Below, piece after piece: positions 1-11,044 of a stretch of DNA of 64,000 nt (the first letter of the stretch is position 1; the number at the start of each line of letters is the position of its first letter). The DNA is from an uncultured Candidatus Entotheonella sp. (lineage in GTDB: Bacteria; Tectomicrobia; Entotheonellia; Entotheonellales; Entotheonellaceae), in the NCBI GenBank assembly GCA_958295825.1, contig OY282375.1, positions 2,651,489-2,715,488 of the forward strand, written 5' to 3'. Both the position numbers and the translations under genes were made by a program. The notes beneath the pieces were generated by a model, which saw nothing but the letters and a program-made list of their open reading frames with translations, did no database searches and was not told where the DNA came from.

Positions 1-772
1 CGAGAAGCCTCAGCACAAACATTCCGTGCGCCGCACGGATGCCACCTTGTCAATACGTAATGATTCTCTTGTCCGGCGTTACGCCGCGCTCCGCCAGGAT
101 GGCGCGCATCTTGTCGGCGGGCAGGAAGCTGCGAGAGCGATCGGTGTCCATGAGATCCGTCCACTCCAGATGAACGGCACCGGGGATGCGCCCCGCCCGA
201 CTATTGCCGCGGTCGTTGCTGCCGTCCCATTCCGCCGGCGAGCGCACGTCCAGGAAAAGGGTGCCCGGGTCGCCAACTGCGGCCAGCCCGTCCGCAAGGG
301 TGCAGACCCAATCCGGCTGGCGTTGCGGCGCCCAGCTGGTGTCGCGGGCCGGCGGCGGGTCGATGGACAGCGGCCGCCCCTCGTCGAACCACTTGCGCCA
401 GCCGCCGTTGAGCACCTTGACGTTGGTGTGGCCGTAAAGACCCAGTACCCACCAGAAGCGCGCGGCGTAGAGGCTGGCCGACTGGTCGTAGGTGACGACG
501 GTCGTGTTCTCGTCGATGCCCATGCGCATCATCAGGTCGGCGAACGGCTCTTGCGGCATGACCAGCGGATGCGCCTTGGGCGCCCGCTCGTAGCCGGGTT
601 CCTTGACGTAGTGATGCGGGGCCATGATGGCCGCGGCGTTGCGGATGTGCCCGCGGCGGTACTCCATGAACTGGTCGCAGTCCACGACGCGCACGTTGGG
701 GTCATCCAGGTGTTCCCCCAGCCATTCCGTGTCGCAAAGAAGTTCGGGGTGAGCGTAGCCTTCTGTGGTCAT
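1..772 (-). CDS. Tandem-domain rhodanese (sulfurtransferase), probable selenoprotein, 3' end outside window
   Basis: Two-domain thiosulfate/3-mercaptopyruvate-type sulfurtransferase. The start is the ATG at 772, preceded by GGAGG with a 7-nt spacer. The N-terminal domain has the usual inactive loop (VVTYDQSAS, Asp in place of Cys). The C-terminal domain runs to DKRIITY, then an in-frame TGA at 52-50, then QGGIRAAHGMFVLRLL in the same frame to the window edge. Family members read YCQGGIRAAH here, so TGA stands exactly where the sulfur-carrying catalytic Cys codon should be, and homology continues past it. A perfect 17-nt hairpin follows 10 nt later. I therefore read the gene through the TGA as a selenocysteine codon. 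The alternatives are a TGC-to-TGA nonsense mutation or a sequencing error. It is divergent from nothing visible upstream and lies downstream of the ABC exporter gene on the same strand. Confidence 0.8.
23..39 (-). promoter_or_regulatory. Candidate bacterial SECIS hairpin
   Basis: On the minus strand TCCGTGC-GGC-GCACGGA forms a perfect 7-bp stem with a GG-starting 3-nt loop. It begins 10 nt after the in-frame TGA (52-50) and its loop starts 17 nt after it. The known E. coli fdhF minimal SECIS is likewise a 17-nt hairpin about 11 nt after its UGA, and bacterial SECIS elements usually have a G in the first two loop positions. The hairpin also encodes conserved residues (IRAAHG), so part of the symmetry could be coincidental. 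Confidence 0.5.
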
Positions 773-852
773 CTTCTTACCTCCGTGTGTTTCAATTCGC
801 TCTCCCGACCGAGGCCGAGGGAGATTCCTGGTTGCCAACCCAGGCGCTTGGC

Positions 853-4449
<3,597 letters not shown>

Positions 4450-4540
4450 GGGGTGGGGTTCTCCGTCTGGAGCGTATGAGGGCGGCTGAAACGAGGGGCG
4501 TCAGTATAAGCACCTCAGGTTATCAGGTCCAGACGACACG

Positions 4541-5665
4541 TCATATCTGGCTTCCGAACCGCTCCGGCCGAAACGGCGCCAGCACCTCGACTCGTGCCCC
4601 GTGCGCGATTTCGATCGCCGCGAAAGCGCCGATCAACGGTGTCAGCGTCACGCCGCTGTGGGTCGTGGCGACGTACACGTTGCTCACCTCCGGCGCGAAT
4701 CCAACGATGGACCTGCCATCCTTCGGAATCGGGCGTCGGCCCCGCCGAACCTCGGCGATCTTGATGTCCTGCAGTATCGGCAGCACGGCCCCTGCGTCGG
4801 CGGCAATCTGCGCCGCCTCCGCGTCCGTGGCGCCGCGGTCGCCCTCCTGGGTGTTGTCCGGCGCGCCGCTTTGCACCATGACCGTCCCGTCGGGCAACTG
4901 GCGCACGTTGATCAAGGGCTGCCGTTCGCGTGGGGAATGCAGCAAGGCGATATTCTTGAACAGCGGCGGCAGCGGTTGCGTCAGCAACGTGGCGCCGAAG
5001 GTGTGATAGTGCGGCACCTGTATCCCGGCCATTTCCGCCAGCGCCGGCATGTCCGCCCCGCCGGCCAGCACGACAATATCGCAGGGCACCACGTCGCCGC
5101 CGGTCCGAACCGCTTCGGCCCGCGCTGCGCCCGACCGACTGCGGTCGATTTCGATACCCGTTATCGCCGACCCGGTGCGCAACACCGCGCCCCGTTCACG
5201 CGCCGTTGCAAGGCACGCTTCCACCACCGCTGTGGTATCGACGTGCCCGTCGCTGTACGTGTACGAGGCAGCGGTAAACGCATCGAGTTGCAAATCCGGT
5301 TCCAATTGCCGCACCTCGGCGGCGTCCAGAATGCGCGTCGGATAGCCCCACGCCTGCAACGCTTCCGCCTGTGCGGCCAGCGCCGCCGCGCCGTCAGCCG
5401 TCACCGCCCAGCGCAATTCGCCACCCCAGGTGACGTTGACCCCCAAACGGTGCGCAAAACCGGCCCACATGTCGATCGACCGGCGGTTGAGATCGTGGTA
5501 CGAAAACGGCGTCTTGCCGTAGGCATTCAGCCACGCGAACGCCACCCGCGTCGCCCCCTCGCCAGGCTGGCCGGCATCGACGATCGTCACCCGCACGCCG
5601 TGCAGGGTGAGGTGACAGGCAATCGAGGCGCCCAGAATTCCCGCTCCAACAACGACGACATGCAA
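4541..5665 (-). CDS. FAD-dependent oxidoreductase, DAO (D-amino-acid oxidase/GlpD) family
   Basis: A 374-residue DAO-fold flavoenzyme. The N-terminus HVVVVGAGILGASIACHL is the Rossmann dinucleotide site (GxGxxG at residues 7-12) and is followed by a glutamate-free VTIVDAG second strand. The C-terminus has the GRRPIPKDGRSIVG and THSGVTLTPLIG signatures of glycine/sarcosine/D-amino acid oxidases. The start is TTG at 5665, with AAAGGGGG 7 nt upstream; an ATG-like codon nearby is out of frame. Family members oxidise secondary or D-amino acids in the cytoplasm with FAD. The substrate is not predictable here. It sits alone between the ABC exporter (same strand) and a divergent Ddn-like gene. Confidence 0.88.
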   Translation of the reverse strand: MHVVVVGAGILGASIACHLTLHGVRVTIVDAGQPGEGATRVAFAWLNAYGKTPFSYHDLNRRSIDMWAGFAHRLGVNVTWGGELRWAVTADGAAALAAQAEALQAWGYPTRILDAAEVRQLEPDLQLDAFTAASYTYSDGHVDTTAVVEACLATARERGAVLRTGSAITGIEIDRSRSGAARAEAVRTGGDVVPCDIVVLAGGADMPALAEMAGIQVPHYHTFGATLLTQPLPPLFKNIALLHSPRERQPLINVRQLPDGTVMVQSGAPDNTQEGDRGATDAEAAQIAADAGAVLPILQDIKIAEVRRGRRPIPKDGRSIVGFAPEVSNVYVATTHSGVTLTPLIGAFAAIEIAHGARVEVLAPFRPERFGSQI

Positions 5666-5872
5666 TGTGCGACCCCCTTTCCGAGGTATGGACTCATCCC
5701 CTCCGTGCTGGCTACGGCTTCAATGTCACCGCATGCTACGTTTGTCCAGCAAGCCGGTCAACCAGCCCCGGCGCGGCTTGAAATGGCCCCCTGATGTGCC
5801 TATGCTGTGGCCTTCATCCAGCGACGGTGTACTGCCGCCATCCATCCGACGTGAAAAGGGGGATAAAGAGTC

Positions 5873-6304
5873 ATGAACGAAGAGAACCAGCCGCGTCAAC
5901 TGGCCGACTGGATGGTCGAACACATGGAGGCGTATCTCGCCACCAACGGCGAGGACGGACACGTGTGGCGGGGCGTGCCGACGCTGCTGCTGACCACCAC
6001 CGGGCGCCGCTCCGGCAGGTCGCTGATGCTGCCGCTCATCTACGGCACCCACGGCGATCATTATGTGGTGGTGGCCTCGAAGGGCGGGAACCCGCAGCAT
6101 CCCGGCTGGTACGTCAACCTCGTCGCGAAACCCACCGTGGAGGTGCAGGTAGGCGCCGAGCGCTTCGCGGCCCGTGCCCGAACCGCTTCAGGTGACGAGC
6201 GCGCCGCCTTGTGGGATCGTATGGCCGAAATCTGGCCGCCTTACAATGAGTATCAGACCAAGACCGAACGCGAGATCCCGGTCGTCGTGCTGGAGCGGGT
6301 TTAA
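5873..6304 (+). CDS. Ddn-like nitroreductase/deazaflavin-dependent oxidoreductase
   Basis: A 143-residue single-domain split-barrel protein of the nitroreductase family of deazaflavin-dependent proteins (Ddn type). Family features are visible: RGVPTLLLTTTGRRSGRS, the conserved TTGRRSG cofactor-binding motif; LPLIYGTHGDHYVVVASKGG; and HPGWYVNLVAKP. Known members bind F420 and reduce quinones or nitro compounds. Whether this one uses F420 or another flavin is not shown by the sequence. GGGGGATAAAGAGTC precedes the ATG. The gene faces away from the FAD oxidoreductase and lies 88 bp before the alpha/beta hydrolase. Confidence 0.85.
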   Translation: MNEENQPRQLADWMVEHMEAYLATNGEDGHVWRGVPTLLLTTTGRRSGRSLMLPLIYGTHGDHYVVVASKGGNPQHPGWYVNLVAKPTVEVQVGAERFAARARTASGDERAALWDRMAEIWPPYNEYQTKTEREIPVVVLERV

Positions 6305-6392
6305 CGGCACGCCCGGAAATGTCGGATTACGCTGCGCTAATCCGACCTACTTGCGACTCGCGCCTACGTTACCGCCAGTCATGGAGATGAAA

Positions 6393-7115
6393 ATGCCGTT
6401 TTTCGAACGTGACGCCATCAAGCTTTATTATGAATCGCACGGCGCCGGCTTCCCGGTGCTGCTGATCGCCCCCGGCGGCATGCGCTCGGCGGTGTCGTAC
6501 TGGGAAACGACACCGTGGAACCCGATCACGCATCTGTCGCCGAATTACCGGGTCATTGCCATGGACCAGCGCAACGCCGGCAATTCGGTGGCACCGGTTA
6601 GCGCTGATGATAGCTGGCACGTGTACACGCAGGACCAACTCGCGCTGCTCGATCACCTGGGCGTCGATCGCTTTCACGTCGCTGGCATGTGCATCGGCGG
6701 GCCCTACATCATGGGGCTGATCCGGGAAGCGCCGCAGCGGGTGGCCTCGGCCGTACTGTTTCAGACCATCGGTCTCGACGACAACCGGCAAGCCTTCTTC
6801 GAGATGTTCGATAGCTGGGCGAACGACCTGAAGCCGAATCGCCCGGAGGTGAGCGAGGATGCCTGGGAATCGTTCAAGACATCCATGTACAGCGGGGATT
6901 TCCTGTTCAACGCCTCGCGGGATTTCGTAAGCGCCTGCCAGACGCCGCTGCTGGTGATGCCGGGGAACGATCTGCATCATCCCGAGATTTCGTCCAAGGA
7001 CGTGCACGCGCTGGCACCCAACTCCATCTACGTAGAGAAGTGGAAGGAGCCCGAGCACCACGCCGCGGCCATGCAGGCCGTCGAACGCTTCCTCGGGCAG
7101 CACACCCCCGCGTAG
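6393..7115 (+). CDS. Alpha/beta hydrolase with Cys nucleophile elbow
   Basis: A 240-residue alpha/beta-hydrolase. I start it at the ATG at 6393 because GGAG lies 6 nt upstream; ATGs at 6381 and 6387 in the same frame have no such site. The oxyanion region is LLIAPGGMRSAVSYW. The nucleophile elbow reads GMCIGG (Cys100) instead of the usual GxSxG. The acid is expected near residues 187-200, and the His is probably in PEHHAAAM near the C-terminus. A Cys nucleophile is known from dienelactone hydrolase and from a subgroup of uncharacterised alpha/beta hydrolases. The substrate is unknown. The stop codon directly abuts the stop of the convergent TauD-like gene. Confidence 0.85.
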   Translation: MPFFERDAIKLYYESHGAGFPVLLIAPGGMRSAVSYWETTPWNPITHLSPNYRVIAMDQRNAGNSVAPVSADDSWHVYTQDQLALLDHLGVDRFHVAGMCIGGPYIMGLIREAPQRVASAVLFQTIGLDDNRQAFFEMFDSWANDLKPNRPEVSEDAWESFKTSMYSGDFLFNASRDFVSACQTPLLVMPGNDLHHPEISSKDVHALAPNSIYVEKWKEPEHHAAAMQAVERFLGQHTPA

Positions 7116-7976
7116 TTACAGAGTTGGCCCGGTACCAGCGACCGTCGTGCGATGCAGCCGCCGCTTGTGCCGGGTGATGTCGAACGGCATGCCGCAGTGC
7201 AAGGCGGCGCGGTTGTCCCACCACACCAGATCGCCGACGCGCCAAGCGTGCTGATATACAAACTGGGGCTGCGTCGCGTGCTCGATGAGCTTGTCGATCA
7301 AAGCCCGCCCCTCGTCCCACTCCATTCCCTCGATGGATTCGGTGTGCGAGCCCACGTACAGGGCCGGGCGCCCGGTTTCCGGGTGCCGCCGCACCACCGG
7401 ATGCCGCACCGGCGGCAGCGCGTTGGTTTCGTCCTGCGTGAACGCCGTCACCTCGACGTTGCGCCGCGACCAGTAGAAATTGTGCACCGCCACCAAGCCC
7501 TCGAGTTTCGCCTTCATATCGTCCGACAGCGCCCCGTAGGCGGCGGCCATGTTGGCGTACGCCGTATCGCCGCCGACCGGCGGCACGATGCGGGCGTGCA
7601 GCAGCGACGCCATGGCGGGCACGCGCTTGAACGAACTGTCGGAGTGCCATTTGCGGTTGTCGTGATTCACCTGCATGACGGGATGATCCGGCGGCATGAA
7701 CTCGTCGTTCTCGTCCAAGTTGGTGGCCGTGTAAATTTCCGGCTTGCCGGGCATTTGCAGGGCAGACATCTTGATGAGTTCCAGTGCACCAACCTGGCGG
7801 CTGAAGGCGATCTGCTGATCATCGTCGATCGACTGTTCGGGAAACACCACCACGACGTTATCGAGCCACACCTTGCGCACCTCGGCCATGGCGTCCGGAG
7901 CAAGGGGACGCCGAAGGTCGAGACCGCTAATTTCCGCGCCGACGTTGGGCGTCAGCTTCCGTACCGTAAAATCCAT
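7116..7976 (-). CDS. TauD/TfdA-family Fe(II)/2-oxoglutarate dioxygenase
   Basis: A 286-residue cupin-fold oxygenase. Fe(II) ligands are readable: His111-x-Asp113 in KWHSDSSF and a distal His near 260 in AALHCGMPFD. The 2-oxoglutarate-binding Arg lies in LHRTTV near 276. Typical N-terminus (LTPNVGAEISGLDLRRPL) and length. I chose the ATG at 7976 because AAGGA sits 6 nt upstream; the ATG at 7982 would overlap its own ribosome site. Members hydroxylate small substrates such as taurine, 2,4-D or alkylsulfates; the substrate here is unknown. Its 5' end overlaps the 3' end of the secreted-protein gene upstream by 50 nt, so the two are probably co-transcribed. Confidence 0.88.
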   Translation of the reverse strand: MDFTVRKLTPNVGAEISGLDLRRPLAPDAMAEVRKVWLDNVVVVFPEQSIDDDQQIAFSRQVGALELIKMSALQMPGKPEIYTATNLDENDEFMPPDHPVMQVNHDNRKWHSDSSFKRVPAMASLLHARIVPPVGGDTAYANMAAAYGALSDDMKAKLEGLVAVHNFYWSRRNVEVTAFTQDETNALPPVRHPVVRRHPETGRPALYVGSHTESIEGMEWDEGRALIDKLIEHATQPQFVYQHAWRVGDLVWWDNRAALHCGMPFDITRHKRRLHRTTVAGTGPTL

Positions 7977-8559
7977 TATCATCCTTTCCCGAGTATGCGG
8001 CGGGGTAACCGGCCGCCGTGATCACGCGTATCCAGTCGCCAAGCTGGGGCACGGTCATGGTGACCGTGATGGTCTCGGCAACGCTGTGGTAGTCGTCCCC
8101 TAGGCGGCGTTCCATGCCGCGGAACGCCGAACGGCCCGGGTAGCGGGTGCCGGGATTGCCCAGCAGCGCGTCAGATTGCATTTGCAACTCACAGTGGGTG
8201 TCTGACATGACGCCCAGCACCGGCCCGCTGAAACGCCACGACACTGCCACGTGGCGCGTAGGGTGATCCGGGTATGGGCTCAGAAAGATCAAATGGCTGT
8301 CCACCGCCGTGCCTGCTGCGATGGCGCCGCCGTCCACCACCAGACGCTTCTGCAGCACCACGCCCTGCCGCTCGTCGAAACCCCGCATGGCGTCGGCGAA
8401 AAAGGCGTCATCATGCACCGATGCCGGCGCCGCAATGATGACCGCGGTCTCACCCCGCGAACTCGGCGGTCCATCCACCGCCAGAATGGCGGCGTGCAGC
8501 ACTTCGGCAGTCAAATGGCATGCGAGTAACCCGACGATCAGCCATCCAAAATATCGCAT
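7927..8559 (-). CDS. Secreted protein of unknown function
   Basis: A 210-residue protein with a typical signal peptide (MRYFGWLIVGLLACHLTAEVLHA) and a beta-rich exported body. A stretch around residues 105-185 (SGPVLGVMSDTHCELQMQSD ... LGDWIRVITAA) resembles exported proteins that often carry PEP-CTERM tails, but no PEP-CTERM anchor follows here. The C-terminal 30 residues overlap the start of the TauD-like gene and are low-complexity and charged, so the original end may have drifted. AAAGG lies 8 nt before the start. I do not recognise a function. Confidence 0.65.
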   Translation of the reverse strand: MRYFGWLIVGLLACHLTAEVLHAAILAVDGPPSSRGETAVIIAAPASVHDDAFFADAMRGFDERQGVVLQKRLVVDGGAIAAGTAVDSHLIFLSPYPDHPTRHVAVSWRFSGPVLGVMSDTHCELQMQSDALLGNPGTRYPGRSAFRGMERRLGDDYHSVAETITVTMTVPQLGDWIRVITAAGYPAAYSGKDDNGFYGTEADAQRRRGN

Positions 8560-8841
8560 CCTGCCCGCCTTTCTGTCGTGGGTTTCCCAGCATCAGAACC
8601 CTGTCTCACACCGACTCCCGGAACAGCGGGGACGCCGTCGGCCACGTGTCTTAACACAGTTTCCGGCCAACACCCCGCATCGTCAGGTTGTGTTCGGACT
8701 GTCAACTCCGGCTGCCCGTGTTATTCTTGCGCAGGTTTAGCATCGGGTGGTTCATACTATCACACGAGTCGCTTGGCTATACGGAATCCTGGCATGACGA
8801 ACAAGGTGTTTAACACGGATGTCTCCAAAGGAGAACACGAG

Positions 8842-9294
8842 ATGACAATTCTCATGATGATGCTGGGGGCTTTGTTGTGGATCAACGTGGCGGGGGCGGC
8901 GGAAGTGGTCGATGTGGCCCTGGCGGCCAGCGTCAGCGCGCGGGAACCTGTCGGGGTGTTTACACCGGCGGCGACGTGTCGGACGAGCACGCCGCCGGCC
9001 TACGGCGTCCCCGTCGTCGATTCCCAAGCCTACCACGGTGTTTACGTATGGACCAAGATCGCCGCATCGCAATCCCGCGAAATCCATCACCGCTATTTTA
9101 TGGACACCGAAGAAGGATTCACCGTAGCAACCAATATCGTGCTGTCGGTTGAACCGGCTGCTGGCTACCGCACGTGGAGCGCCAAGTCCATCTCGCGGTG
9201 GGCATCCATGCACCAAGGGATGTGGAGGGTGGACATTGTGGAAATCGGAGACACCGACCGGGTATTGTGCACTATCTACTTCAGTGTGGAATAG
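8842..9294 (+). CDS. Exported DUF2914-domain protein
   Basis: A 150-residue protein. The ATG at 8842 follows AAAGGAG by 8 nt and opens a signal peptide (MTILMMMLGALLWINVAGAA). The C-terminal half (VYVWTKI ... IHHRYFMDTEEGFTV ... YRTWSAKSISR ... GMWRVDIVE) matches the DUF2914 fold. In this fold a Trp-rich beta domain, often found in periplasmic or membrane proteins, ends with the W-R-V-D-I-V pattern. Its function is unknown. It stands alone, with the mobile unit inserted directly behind it. Confidence 0.75.
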   Translation: MTILMMMLGALLWINVAGAAEVVDVALAASVSAREPVGVFTPAATCRTSTPPAYGVPVVDSQAYHGVYVWTKIAASQSREIHHRYFMDTEEGFTVATNIVLSVEPAAGYRTWSAKSISRWASMHQGMWRVDIVEIGDTDRVLCTIYFSVE

Positions 9295-9321
9295 GCCGCG
9301 CCGCCGGCGGCAGATTCCATA

Positions 9322-9738
9322 CAGGGTAAGCGCAGATGGCGTCATGCGGTTAAAATCTGCTAACAGATAACGCCGCTTCCATCCAGCCCATTTGCGTCGG
9401 GCCTTCACGCCCCCGCTCGTGGCTCGATTCCCGGCGGATCAGGTTCAGCGCCGTATGACGCAACACCGACATCGTTTGAGCGCCAGCATTGGCGAATCCG
9501 ACGGGCGTCTTCCCGAAAGCTCACGTCAAGCACCCAATGGAGCAAAGTCGCAACGTCCCAATGCTGCCGGACGACTTGCGCAAAACGCTCCGCATGACAT
9601 CCAAGCGAAGTCAGGAAATAGTGTTGCTCACACGACCTCCCAAGCCTGTCCTTCTCCAGGTTGAAGGCCTCCTCACACACGAATGACCCTGGATAACCTG
9701 GATCAGAAGGCATGCCAACCTCATGTGCGCTTACCCTG
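9322..9738 (-). pseudogene. Internally deleted ISAs1-family element with transposase C-terminal remnant
   Basis: Inverted ends CAGGGTAAGCGCAGATGG (9322-9339) and its complement-strand partner CAGGGTAAGCGCACATGA (9738 downward) bound 417 bp. On the minus strand, HYFLTSLGCHAERF, RQHWDVATLLHWVLD, VSFREDARRIR and, after a frameshift, VLRHTALNLIRRESSHERG reproduce the C-terminus of ISAs1/H-repeat DDE transposases, ending at a TAA at 9353-9351. The N-terminal and central catalytic parts are gone, so this is a MITE-like deletion derivative that cannot move on its own. Confidence 0.8.
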
Positions 9739-9815
9739 ATGCCGAGTACCAGATGAACCGGAATAGCCCCAATTCGTGATACAATTCTCTGCGTCCCACC
9801 ACTCTGGAGGACCCT

Positions 9816-10193
9816 ATGCAGAAGATACGGAACTGGACCAGAGAAAACGCCGGGACCATAGCGGCGGTCGGCACCATGCTGATCGCGTTCACTGCCCTCA
9901 TCCAATTCGCCGTCCTCAACCCTATTCACCAGCGCTTCGACGCCCAGGCCAAGCGTCTCGACGACCTCAAGGCCGAGATGAACCAGCGTTTCGATGCCCA
10001 AGACAAGCACATCAACCAACGCTTCGATGACCAGGACAAATACATCAACCAACGCTTCGACGCCGTGGACCGGCGCCTCGCGGGTCTGGAAAACGACGTG
10101 TCGGATCTCCGCAAGCTCAGCGACCGCGTCTCCCGCAACGAAGGACAGATCGACGCCATCAGGCGGCAGTTGCAAACCGCGGACGCGCCCTGA
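9816..10193 (+). CDS. Small membrane-anchored coiled-coil protein with 11-residue repeats
   Basis: A 125-residue protein. GGAGG sits 5 nt before the ATG. Residues about 12-33 form one membrane segment (AGTIAAVGTMLIAFTALIQF). The rest is a long coiled coil built from near-perfect 11-residue units: NQRFDAQDKHI, NQRFDDQDKYI, NQRFDAVDRRL, encoded at 9981-10013, 10014-10046 and 10047-10079. The hendecad spacing predicts a straight or right-handed coil. Similar small proteins are widespread and often sit near mobile genes, with no known function. It is the only intact gene in the 9322-10857 unit. Confidence 0.75.
   Translation: MQKIRNWTRENAGTIAAVGTMLIAFTALIQFAVLNPIHQRFDAQAKRLDDLKAEMNQRFDAQDKHINQRFDDQDKYINQRFDAVDRRLAGLENDVSDLRKLSDRVSRNEGQIDAIRRQLQTADAP
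9981..10079 (+). repeat. Three tandem 33-bp coding repeats (hendecad)
   Basis: Three adjacent 33-bp units, each encoding NQRFD-x-x-D-x-x-x. They start at 9981, 10014 and 10047, and the DNA identity between neighbours suggests recent duplication. Confidence 0.8.
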
Positions 10194-10299
10194 GCCCGGC
10201 GCCACCCCACCCCGCCTCAGACATGACGATAACGGCAGCTACATGAGACCCCACTGACTTTCTGTGCGGATTTCCGGCTTTTTGTGCAAACTGGCGGGT

Positions 10300-10520
10300 G
10301 TCCGTTGAGTCCGGCGCTGGGGGCATTTTTCTGGTCGAGCTGGACGCGGCGCTGGAACGGGGCGGGTTTTTTCACCTGCGCTTCCTGGAAATGGTCAACC
10401 GGGCGCTGGCCATCCTGGCCCTGTGGAAGCACCCCGGTTAAGATGTTCATCGGGCGCATATCAAGAGTTCATCGGGCGCATATCGAGAAAGGCTTCGACT
10501 GGCTGGGCTACCTGCTGCCA
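10300..10520 (+). pseudogene. Reverse-transcriptase remnant
   Basis: Translating across frames gives LSPALGAFF, then LVELDAALERGGFFHLRF, then VNRALAILALWKHP, then KMFIGRI and IEKGFDWLGYL. This order matches bacterial reverse transcriptases (PLSPLLGALYL ... LDxALE ... RF ... VN ... KHPDKTFIGRIERGFDFLGY). The catalytic xxDD segment, which should follow the RF block, is deleted, and at least two frameshifts plus a short duplication of TTCATCGGGCGCATATC are present. Not functional. Confidence 0.7.
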
Positions 10521-10843
10521 TCTTACAATAGCAGGTGTGACGTCCTTGGATACTCCCTCATTTTTACAACGTCGAGTTGAGGGCAGAACCCGCAACGGAA
10601 CCCCACGCTGTCCGAATGCCCACACTTTTTGATACTCCCCTCGTCGAATACAAGGGCGCGCGTATATCTGACGAAGAATCTGACACCGCCGAGAAGCGAA
10701 TCATTGCATTTTTTCACGTACAACCGACCCTCACAATTATTCGTAAGTTTCAGGGTGAAATTTTGGAAGACATCGTGTGTAAGGGGGCTCGAACCGAAGA
10801 AAATGCAGCTATCCCGTTGCAGGTGTTAACTGGACGACGCCAT
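10521..10843. other. Non-coding right part of the mobile unit
   Basis: About 320 bp between the reverse-transcriptase remnant and the right ISAs1-type end. Open frames exist on the plus strand, but I see no recognisable protein, no good ribosome site and lower GC than the surroundings. Nothing further can be supported. Confidence 0.4.
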
Positions 10844-10875
10844 ATGCGCTTACCCTGAGATTCCATGCGGCTGAA

Positions 10876-10904
10876 TTGACACACGCCCGACCCTCCGATA
10901 GCAT
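10876..10904 (+). promoter_or_regulatory. Probable sigma70 promoter of the rplU operon
   Basis: TTGACA at 10876-10881, a 17-nt spacer and TAGCAT at 10899-10904, about 140 nt before rplU. The element lies just outside the right end of the mobile unit, so the insertion did not separate it from the operon. Confidence 0.5.
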
Positions 10905-11044
10905 TATAACCATCTTTGATGACTTGGACGGCGCGTTGATGACGTGACAGACACCCGTCCGGGCTTCGTATTGCTTATGAAAATCGTTATATCAGAATAT
11001 CAAACGGGTTTGGCGCAACTTTTCGAGCATGAGGTATGGACGTT

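Larger units (their letters stand above)
9322..10857. mobile_element. Decayed ISAs1-derived composite unit with 9-bp target duplication
   Basis: Both outer ends carry the ISAs1-type terminus CAGGGTAAGCGCA, inverted relative to each other. The similarity continues for about 39 bp (GATGGCGTC ... GTTAA ... CTGC on the left, TATGGCGTC ... GTTAA ... CTGC on the right). The unit is flanked by AGATTCCAT at 9312-9320 and again at 10859-10867 (read with the preceding A, 10858-10866), a 9-bp direct repeat within the 8-10 bp reported for the ISAs1 family. A third terminus lies inside at 9725-9738. Contents: a transposase C-terminal remnant, a coiled-coil gene, a reverse-transcriptase remnant and about 300 bp without recognisable genes. 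Confidence 0.65.

Noticed and set aside
9405..10205. Open frame of 266 codons on the minus strand
   Set aside because: Only its last third is real protein (ISAs1 transposase remnant); the rest is antisense to the coiled-coil repeats.
10577..10858. 93-codon plus-strand frame ending in the mobile-unit terminus
   Set aside because: No recognisable protein, no ribosome site, and its last codons form the terminal inverted repeat.
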